NCBI GenBank assembly: GCA_045617105.1
Contig: JAZLHW010000100.1
Span: 1 to 18,721, forward strand
Direction of reading: 5' to 3'
Source of the DNA: CALELM01 sp045617105
Lineage (GTDB): Bacteria > Bacillota > Negativicutes > Selenomonadales > Selenomonadaceae
Length of the DNA: 18,721 nt
The number at the start of each line of letters is the position of its first letter. The stretch's first letter is position 1. The notes beneath the pieces are model-generated. The model was not told the origin of the DNA. It made no database searches and saw nothing but the letters and a program-made list of their open reading frames with translations. This document shows, piece after piece, positions 13,429 through 18,721 of the stretch. Made by a program: the position numbers and the translations under genes.

Positions 13429-15744
13429 GTGGGTGAGGAAGGAATGGAGAGCGTTTTATGGAAGATCAAGGTTTACGGTATTGTTCAAAGCGTTGGCTTT
13501 CGTCCCTTTATCAGCTTGCTTGCAAAGGAATACGGAATTTGTGGGACGGTCGCCAACTGCGGTTCTTTCGTGGAGATCATGGCGCAGGGAGAAAAATGTG
13601 TCCTAGATGCCTTTTTGCAGGATATTTCCCGAAAAGCACCGAAGAAGTCCTCCATATTGAACATAACCTGCGAAACGGCAGAAGCGGTCTTTCCCTATGA
13701 TTCCTTTGATATCATTGAGAGCCATAAAGAAACAGGGGAGGTCTATGTATCGCCCGATCTTGCCATCTGCGATGCCTGCAGGAAGGAGCTGATGGATCCT
13801 GCCGACCGCCGCTATCTGCACCCGTTCATTAACTGTACCTCTTGCGGGCCACGGCTCACCATCATGGAATCCATGCCTTATGATCGGGAAAGAACCAGCA
13901 TGAAAGAGTTCTCCATGTGTGAGAAATGTGAACAGGAATATCATTCCCCGCATGATCGCAGATATGATGCACAGCCGGTCTGCTGCAAAAGCTGCGGGCC
14001 TGAGCTGTTTGTTTTGGGAACGGATATCCGAGGAAACGAGGCTGTCAAAAAGACACGTCAAGTGCTTGCTTCTGGCGGTATAGCCGCTGTCAAGGGGATC
14101 GGGGGCTTTCATCTTTGCTGTGATGCCCGAAATGCCGATGCGGTAGACCGTCTGCGCAAGCGTAAGCACAGACCGGCAAAGCCGTTTGCTGTTATGCTGC
14201 GTGACCTTTCTATAGTGCAAAGAGAATGCCTGCTTTCTGACAGGCAGGCGGATTGGCTGGATGGTGCGCAAAAACCGATCCTTCTTTTGCACCGGCAGGA
14301 ATCCAGTACGATTTGTGAGGCGGTTGCCCCCAAAAGCAGGCGGCTTGGGATTCTGCTGCCGTATGCACCGATCCACCTCTTGTTGTTTGATTTTCCAGAT
14401 GAAGTGGATATGCCCGATGCCTTGGTAATGACCAGCGGGAATCCATCGGGAGCACCTATCTGCCATACGGACGGGGAAGCGTCCTCCGCACTGGGCGGCA
14501 TTGCGGATATTATCTTGACGCACGATCGAAGGATCCGTCTTAGGGCAGATGACTCCGTGATGGACTGGCTGGGGGACAAGCCCTACATGATCCGCAGGAG
14601 CCGCGGCTTTTCCCCGATTCCCTTTCGGGTGGGCAGGGGGCTTCAGGGAGAAGTCCTTGCTGTGGGAGGAGAACTGAAAAATTCTTTTTGCCTTGGGAAA
14701 AACGAGCTTTTCTATCCATCTCCGTACATTGGTGATATGAGTGATCTGCGGACGGTGGAGGCATGGAAAGATTCAGTCTCCCTCATGGGATCCTTGCTGG
14801 AGATCCGCCCAAGCGTTGTTGCCTGTGATATGCACCCACGTTACCAAACGGTAAAGATTTCCCACGCACTTGGGCTTCCAGTCTTTCCTGTGCAGCATCA
14901 TTATGCACATATCCTTTCCTGCATGGCGGAAAATGATTTTTTGGAGTCTGTCATTGGTATTTCCTTGGACGGTACGGGCTATGGAACAGATGGGACGATT
15001 TGGGGCGGTGAGATTCTGGCAGCCTCTCTCGATAGCTTTCAGCGAGTTGGTTCGATTGCTCCTTTTTTGCAGGCAGGCGGCGATCGTTCGTCCATGGAAG
15101 GCTGGCGGATCGCTGTTTCTATGATCTATGATGCCTGCAGGCACGACAAGGGGAGGACTGTGGAGATTTGCCGTGCGCTGCAGCTTTGCACGGAACAGGA
15201 GCTTAAGGCACAATTTTACCTGCTGGATCAGCAGGTAAACACGGTGGTATCTACGAGCGCAGGGCGGCTTTTTGATGCCGTCAGTGCCGTTCTGGGCATT
15301 AAAAAGCAGTCCAGCTTTGAGGGGGAAGCGGCTATGTGCCTGCAATATGAGGCTGAGAAGCAGGCAGACGGATTTTCCTTTCCCATGGGGAGGCTCTTGC
15401 AGGAAACAGCACAAAATTTCATAGTCCTTTCTACGAATGAGCTGTTTCGGCACATCTTGGAGGAAGCGCTTCGAGGCACTTCCGTTTGCCTGCTCGCCCA
15501 TGCTTTTCATGACACACTTGCAGAAATGCTCCTGTCTGCCTGCCGAAGGGTTCGGGAACGCACGGGGTTGTCTGTTGTTGCCTTGAGCGGCGGTGTCTTT
15601 CAAAATGCCCTGCTTGCGAGGCTCGTTTGTGAGAAGCTCGCAGGAGAAGATTTTCGACCTCTCCTGCATAGCATGGTACCTCCCAATGATGGGGGGATCT
15701 GTTTGGGACAGGCGATTGCTGCTATGCGGCATATCCAAGACTAG
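13429..15744 (+). CDS. hypF: HypF carbamoyltransferase for [NiFe]-hydrogenase maturation
   Basis: A full-length 771-residue HypF, which uses carbamoyl phosphate and ATP to carbamoylate the C-terminal cysteine of HypE, the source of the CN ligands of the [NiFe] active site. Domains in order: acylphosphatase (YGIVQSVGFRPF at residues 16-27); paired zinc fingers C114-x2-C117, C136-x2-C139, C164-x2-C167, C186-x2-C189; a YrdC-like domain (GGIAAVKGIGGFHLCCDA onward); and a Kae1-like catalytic domain with HHYAH near residue 490, SLDGTGYGTDGTIWGGE and ALSGGVFQNALL. GTG 13429 has AAGGAGG 9 nt upstream; an in-frame ATG at 13444 is an alternative. No other hyp or hydrogenase gene is in the window. It begins 47 nt after the tRNA-Thr terminator, with no clear promoter between. 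Confidence 0.96.
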   Translation: MGEEGMESVLWKIKVYGIVQSVGFRPFISLLAKEYGICGTVANCGSFVEIMAQGEKCVLDAFLQDISRKAPKKSSILNITCETAEAVFPYDSFDIIESHKETGEVYVSPDLAICDACRKELMDPADRRYLHPFINCTSCGPRLTIMESMPYDRERTSMKEFSMCEKCEQEYHSPHDRRYDAQPVCCKSCGPELFVLGTDIRGNEAVKKTRQVLASGGIAAVKGIGGFHLCCDARNADAVDRLRKRKHRPAKPFAVMLRDLSIVQRECLLSDRQADWLDGAQKPILLLHRQESSTICEAVAPKSRRLGILLPYAPIHLLLFDFPDEVDMPDALVMTSGNPSGAPICHTDGEASSALGGIADIILTHDRRIRLRADDSVMDWLGDKPYMIRRSRGFSPIPFRVGRGLQGEVLAVGGELKNSFCLGKNELFYPSPYIGDMSDLRTVEAWKDSVSLMGSLLEIRPSVVACDMHPRYQTVKISHALGLPVFPVQHHYAHILSCMAENDFLESVIGISLDGTGYGTDGTIWGGEILAASLDSFQRVGSIAPFLQAGGDRSSMEGWRIAVSMIYDACRHDKGRTVEICRALQLCTEQELKAQFYLLDQQVNTVVSTSAGRLFDAVSAVLGIKKQSSFEGEAAMCLQYEAEKQADGFSFPMGRLLQETAQNFIVLSTNELFRHILEEALRGTSVCLLAHAFHDTLAEMLLSACRRVRERTGLSVVALSGGVFQNALLARLVCEKLAGEDFRPLLHSMVPPNDGGICLGQAIAAMRHIQD

Positions 15745-15752
15745 AGATTAAT

Positions 15753-15782
15753 AAAAACACCTCCCGCTTGCAGGCGGGAGGT
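15753..15782 (-). terminator. Terminator of the LytTR regulator gene
   Basis: ACCTCCCGC (15759-15767) pairs with GCGGGAGGT (15774-15782). On the minus strand the stem is followed by GTTTTTAT. The stem includes the last base of the regulator's stop codon. There is no T-run on the plus strand, so it would stop hypF transcripts less well. Confidence 0.85.
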
Positions 15783-16516
15783 CAGGGAGACAGATGTTCT
15801 TGGAAGTTCTGCAATGCCTCGCGGAAGCTTTGTCGCATCGTTCGTGTGCATTGCAGCTCCGTGCCGTCATCGAGAGTGAGCTGGTTTCTTTTCAGGGAAA
15901 TCACATGCTTGAGGTTTACTGCAATGCTGATATGGCAACGGCTGAAGCGGGAATCGTTCAAGACTTCTGCCAGATAGTCTTGGAAGCGCTGGCGTTGGGA
16001 GAAGCCTTCCACAATCATGTGGTTTCGCAGATGAAAGACGGGACGGCGGTTCAGGTAGTCAATGTAAATAATGTCATCAACAAGGATCCGCTGGTCGCCC
16101 TTGGTCGTTTTTAAGAGAATGACGGGAGGATGTTCCTGTTCGATTTCCTGTATCAGGAGGTCAAGCTCGGAGAAAAGCTGTTTTGGATCGAGCGGTTTCA
16201 GTAGATAATTGGCAGCCTTGACAGAAAAGGCTGCAAATACATAATCGGGAGAAGACGTGAGAAAGAGGAGCTTTCCTTTGTCTTTTTGGAGGCGCAGTGC
16301 CTTTGCCGTCTCGATGCCGTTGAGATTCCCCATGAGGATATCGAGCATATAGATATCAAAGCCGCCTTCCTTTTCCCGTGCGGCTAAAAGCTCCTCGCCA
16401 GAGGAATATGTGTGGATATCCAGTTGTTTTCCTGATTTTGTTTGGTAATCGGAAAGCAAGTCCAAAAGCAGCTCGACTTGCAGCTCCGTATCGTCACAAA
16501 TTGCAAGTTTTATCAT
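15782..16516 (-). CDS. LytTR-family response regulator (orphan)
   Basis: A 244-residue DNA-binding response regulator of the LytR/AgrA type. The receiver domain has the acidic pair D8-D9, the phosphorylation site D59 (YMLDILMG), the switch residue in LFLTSSPDYVF and the conserved Lys in YLLKPLD. A LytTR DNA-binding domain follows from about residue 133 (ILLKTTKGDQRI, DIIYIDYLNRRPVFHL, SRCHISIAVNLKHV). I start at 16516 with AGAGGT 5 nt upstream; an upstream in-frame ATG lies across the promoter and is not used. No histidine kinase gene is adjacent, so its partner is elsewhere. It is monocistronic, divergent from the next gene, and its targets are unknown. Confidence 0.92.
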   Translation of the reverse strand: MIKLAICDDTELQVELLLDLLSDYQTKSGKQLDIHTYSSGEELLAAREKEGGFDIYMLDILMGNLNGIETAKALRLQKDKGKLLFLTSSPDYVFAAFSVKAANYLLKPLDPKQLFSELDLLIQEIEQEHPPVILLKTTKGDQRILVDDIIYIDYLNRRPVFHLRNHMIVEGFSQRQRFQDYLAEVLNDSRFSRCHISIAVNLKHVISLKRNQLTLDDGTELQCTRTMRQSFREALQNFQEHLSP

Positions 16517-16570
16517 AAAATACCTCTTATCCGTAGAATCACTTGGTGCAAGTATATTGTTAATAAAACG

Positions 16571-16579
16571 ATTATACCA
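16571..16579 (-). promoter_or_regulatory. Extended -10 promoter of the LytTR regulator gene
   Basis: On the minus strand TGG-TATAAT (16579-16571) is an extended -10 box. The hexamer at the -35 position (AGAAAA) is poor, as is common with extended -10 promoters. The leader is about 50 nt. Confidence 0.5.
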
Positions 16580-16729
16580 CAAATTGAGGAGATTTTTCTA
16601 CTTGCAGGGGTGCAGTTTGCGAGATTTTGAGGGAAACAGGGTCATTTTTCTGTATTTCAGCAGGAAATTGAGAGGGATGCATGGAATATAAGACGCTAAG
16701 GAGAGAATTTAACAGAAAGAGGTGAGTTC

Positions 16730-17125
16730 ATGAGGTTTTTGATTGCAGATGACGATCGCCTGAACCGCACGATTTTGGTGCAATACATGAAAAATTACGG
16801 TGAGGTGGAGGAAGCAAAGGATGGCATGGAGGTTTTGGAACTTGTGATGAATTCCATAGAGACGGGGAATCCGTACCGTGCTTTGTTCCTCGATATTATC
16901 ATGCCGAGAATGGATGGCATCAAGGTGCTGAAGGTCGTGCGTTCCCTAGAGGAAAAACGGGGTGTCGCAGAGGAGGAGCATCTTCCTGTTATCGTGATGA
17001 GTGCGCTTTCGGATATGGAGCATGTGGATCAAGCCTTTGCGTTGGGCTGTGATGCTTATGCTGCAAAGCCTTTGGAATTGGAGAAAGTGGAGGAAGTTCT
17101 TTGCGGGCTTGGTATTCTTCCGTGA
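16730..17125 (+). CDS. CheY-like single-domain response regulator
   Basis: A 131-residue receiver domain with no output domain. All key residues are present: acidic cluster D7-D8-D9, phosphorylation site D55 (FLDIIMPRMDG), switch Ser in IVMSALSD and Lys in AAKPLE. It could act as a diffusible signal (CheY or Spo0F style) by binding a motor or another protein. AGAGGTGAG lies 3-5 nt before ATG. The next gene begins 37 nt downstream with no terminator between, so the two are likely one operon. The promoter in the ~150-bp gap to its left is not obvious; a weak candidate is TTGAGG (16627-16632) with TGTATT (16651-16656). Confidence 0.92.
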   Translation: MRFLIADDDRLNRTILVQYMKNYGEVEEAKDGMEVLELVMNSIETGNPYRALFLDIIMPRMDGIKVLKVVRSLEEKRGVAEEEHLPVIVMSALSDMEHVDQAFALGCDAYAAKPLELEKVEEVLCGLGILP

Positions 17126-17162
17126 GCCTTGCTGTTTACAGGAGATGGAGAGGAGAAAATTC

Positions 17163-18398
17163 ATGAGACGAGAAGTGGGCAGGCTGCTGTTTTTTGCGAT
17201 GGCGGTATTGGCTTTTGTAATGATGTGCCCTGCAGAAGGACAGGCGGCAGACAGCTCCAAGGAGTCGGTCAGCAGCCAGCCTTATCGAGCGGTATGGTTT
17301 GCGTTTTATGATTACGATGCCTTTTTGGAACGCTATAGCAAAAATACGGAGGAAAACTTCAAGAAATTTTTTGATGAGGTGCTGGATAACTGCAAGGAAA
17401 AAGGATTCTGCCGCATTCTCGTACATGTACGTCCGGCTGCTGATGCCTTGTATGAGTCTAGCTATTTTCCAGTGTCTGCCCGAATTGCAGGGAAGCAGGG
17501 AGCGCCGATCACTTATGATCCGCTGAAGGTCATGGTGGCAGAAGCCCATGAGAAGGGAATGGCGATCGAAGCGTGGCTCAATCCTTATCGTGTTGCCAGC
17601 AGTACGGATTATTCGGAACTGGCAAAGAACAATCCTGCACGAAGGTGGCATGAATCTCGCTTGCCTTCCGAGCAGCGCAATGTTTTGGAGTATGACGGAA
17701 AATTGTACTTTAATCCGTCGAAGCCTGAGGTGCGGGAACTGATCAGCAATGGTGTCAAGGAGATCGTGCGGAATTATGACGTGGACGGGATCCATTTGGA
17801 CGATTACTTCTATCCGTCCTTTTCCATGGAAAATTACAGAGATGTGTTCGATGCGGAGGAGTACGAACATTCTGTTGAGAAGGAACAGGGAATGAGCATA
17901 CAGGACTATCGCAGGGAACAGGTGGATCTTTTGGTTTTCGGTCTGCATGCGGCTGTTAAGAATATCCGTCCGGATGCGACCTTTGGTATCAGCCCAGCAG
18001 GAAGCATTGACAACCTTACGAGTGACAATCAGTATTATGTGAATATCGAGAAATGGTGTTCCAGTACCGAATATGTGGATTATATTACGCCGCAGATCTA
18101 TTGGGGATTCCGTCACTCGACGGCAAAATATGACAAGGTGCTGGATCGCTGGAGCAGTATAGTAGACCAGTCCAAGGTAAAACTCTACGTTGGTCTGCCT
18201 GCTTACAAGATGGGAAAGGATACGGGGAGCAATCCTGAGGAAAAGAGAGAGTTCAAGGAAGCCGACACGTTGAAAAAAATGATAAAGTATGCTTATAAAA
18301 AGAAAGTGGACGGATTTGCTGTATTTGATTATCAGGATATCGTCCGTGAGGATGCGCAAAAACAGGTAAAAGCTATGGAAAAGGCCTGGAAGAAATAA
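17163..18398 (+). CDS. Secreted glycosyl hydrolase, DigH/YngK (GHL10/DUF187) type
   Basis: A 411-residue exported protein of the family 10-like glycosyl hydrolase group, which includes E. coli DigH (cuts peptide-free peptidoglycan strands) and Bacillus YngK. Signal peptide: MRREVGRLLFFAMAVLAFVMM, probably cut after GQA; the nearby Cys lacks a proper lipobox. The TIM-barrel signature runs from YRAVWFAF (after residue 40), through RILVHVRPAADALYES, EAWLNPYRVA, YDVDGIHLDDYFYP and DATFGISPAG, to DYITPQIYWGFR and KVDGFAVFDY. The acidic pair in GIHLDDYF and later D/E residues are the likely catalytic set. ATG 17163 has AGGAG 7 nt upstream; a longer in-frame reading would overlap the CheY-like gene and lose the signal peptide. 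Length is usual for the family. It ends at a clear terminator. Confidence 0.9.
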   Translation: MRREVGRLLFFAMAVLAFVMMCPAEGQAADSSKESVSSQPYRAVWFAFYDYDAFLERYSKNTEENFKKFFDEVLDNCKEKGFCRILVHVRPAADALYESSYFPVSARIAGKQGAPITYDPLKVMVAEAHEKGMAIEAWLNPYRVASSTDYSELAKNNPARRWHESRLPSEQRNVLEYDGKLYFNPSKPEVRELISNGVKEIVRNYDVDGIHLDDYFYPSFSMENYRDVFDAEEYEHSVEKEQGMSIQDYRREQVDLLVFGLHAAVKNIRPDATFGISPAGSIDNLTSDNQYYVNIEKWCSSTEYVDYITPQIYWGFRHSTAKYDKVLDRWSSIVDQSKVKLYVGLPAYKMGKDTGSNPEEKREFKEADTLKKMIKYAYKKKVDGFAVFDYQDIVREDAQKQVKAMEKAWKK

Positions 18399-18401
18399 AA
18401 G

Positions 18402-18448
18402 AAACGCCTTGGATCTGGAAATTCCGGACTCAAGGCGTTTAAATTTTC
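18402..18448 (+). terminator. Terminator of the CheY-like/glycosyl hydrolase operon
   Basis: AAACGCCTTG (18402-18411) pairs with CAAGGCGTTT (18431-18440). The inner part pairs again (TCTGG...CCGGA), and AAATTTTCTT follows. It separates the operon from the rRNA promoters 12 bp on. Confidence 0.88.
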
Positions 18449-18459
18449 TTAAAAGGGTA

Positions 18460-18488
18460 TTGACAGAAAAGCAGGAGACATGTAACAT
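18460..18488 (+). promoter_or_regulatory. rRNA operon promoter P1
   Basis: TTGACA (18460-18465) and TAACAT (18483-18488) have a 17-bp spacer. The sequence at the start, ACAAGTCGCT (18491-18500 region), is repeated after P2. Confidence 0.75.
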
Positions 18489-18589
18489 AGTACAAGTCGC
18501 TGCGAGGTGACAGGCTTGAGAGAAGGGTTCACGGCATGGCAGCCAGTGCTTCCTCAGCCGGTTCGGGCAGACAGGGAGTGAAAAAGTCC

Positions 18590-18618
18590 TTGACAAAGAA
18601 AGCCTGATGAGATATACT
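18590..18618 (+). promoter_or_regulatory. rRNA operon promoter P2
   Basis: TTGACA (18590-18595) and TATACT (18613-18618) with a 17-bp spacer are near-perfect. P1 and P2 lie 130 bp apart, the tandem arrangement usual for rRNA operons. The stretch 18500-18589 between them shows no gene. Confidence 0.85.
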
Positions 18619-18721
18619 AAACAAGTCGCTTGAACGAAGCGGGGCTTCGGAAAAGCAGATGTTCCTTGAAAACTAAACAATACAGAACACATCATGCAAA
18701 CTGTATGATAAGCCAGATGTT
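18619..18721 (+). other. rRNA operon leader (5' end of pre-rRNA)
   Basis: After P2 comes a short hairpin region (CGCTTGAACGAAGCG, 18628-18642), then GTTCCTTGAAAACTAAACAA (18661-18680). That TTGAAAACT motif is typical of leader and spacer sequences of Firmicutes rRNA operons. No mature 16S start is reached, so the gene must begin beyond the window. Confidence 0.75.

Noticed and set aside
17136..18695. Long minus-strand open frame of 519 codons opposite the glycosyl hydrolase gene
   Set aside because: It is the antisense shadow of a well-supported gene, runs through a terminator and the rRNA promoters, and resembles no known family.

Overview
The window looks like chromosomal DNA of a Negativicutes bacterium (Selenomonas/Mitsuokella-like; genus not provable from sequence alone). 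Translation starts (AGGAGG-type ribosome sites, several GTG starts), sigma-A-like promoters, CCA-encoding tRNA genes and the pre-rRNA leader near the right edge are of Firmicutes type. A complete RND efflux pump, an envelope-spanning machine that normally works with an outer-membrane channel, implies a diderm. Together these point to a diderm Firmicute.

Layout. 1-1725: a possible decayed acetyltransferase end, then an AAA ATPase/DUF234 gene whose promoter sits between a perfect palindrome and a 15-bp tandem repeat. 1891-6153: a two-gene RND efflux operon with overlapping stop and start and a strong two-way terminator. 6190-8355, minus strand: a secreted tyrosine-phosphatase-like enzyme and a Bax-inhibitor-1/YccA-type membrane protein. 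8562-10982, plus strand: a sodium:alanine/glycine symporter and an unrecognised polar protein (10111-10863) preceded by a sigma-D (FliA)-like motif. 11109-12967: a Fic protein, a possible 53-residue overlapping gene, and a soluble chemoreceptor-like coiled coil with a degenerate signalling tip. 13042-13343: tRNA-Ser(CGA) and tRNA-Thr(CGU), each with its own promoter. 13429-15744: hypF, away from other hyp genes. 15782-16516, minus: an orphan LytTR response regulator. 16730-18398: a CheY-like single-domain regulator followed by a secreted DigH/YngK-like glycosyl hydrolase. 18460-18721: two tandem consensus promoters and the leader of an rRNA operon whose 16S gene must begin just past the window.

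The main structure not explained by genes is a dispersed element of about 149 bp. It occurs at 8370-8518 and, inverted, at 11109-11257 (almost identical), with a shorter and more diverged copy at 7379-7480. It is rich in inverted repeats, has short terminal inverted repeats (TATAACG/CGTTATA), and lies only between genes. It looks like a non-autonomous mobile element (MITE) or a mobile structured-RNA element.

Most genes here are independent housekeeping or envelope units. A possible motility/signalling thread links the gene behind the sigma-D-like motif, the chemoreceptor-like protein and the CheY-like regulator, but that link is inference. I found no clear new multi-gene system. The best candidates for novelty are the dispersed element, the 53-residue overlapping gene with the tip-degenerate receptor, and the single-domain regulator/glycosyl hydrolase pair.
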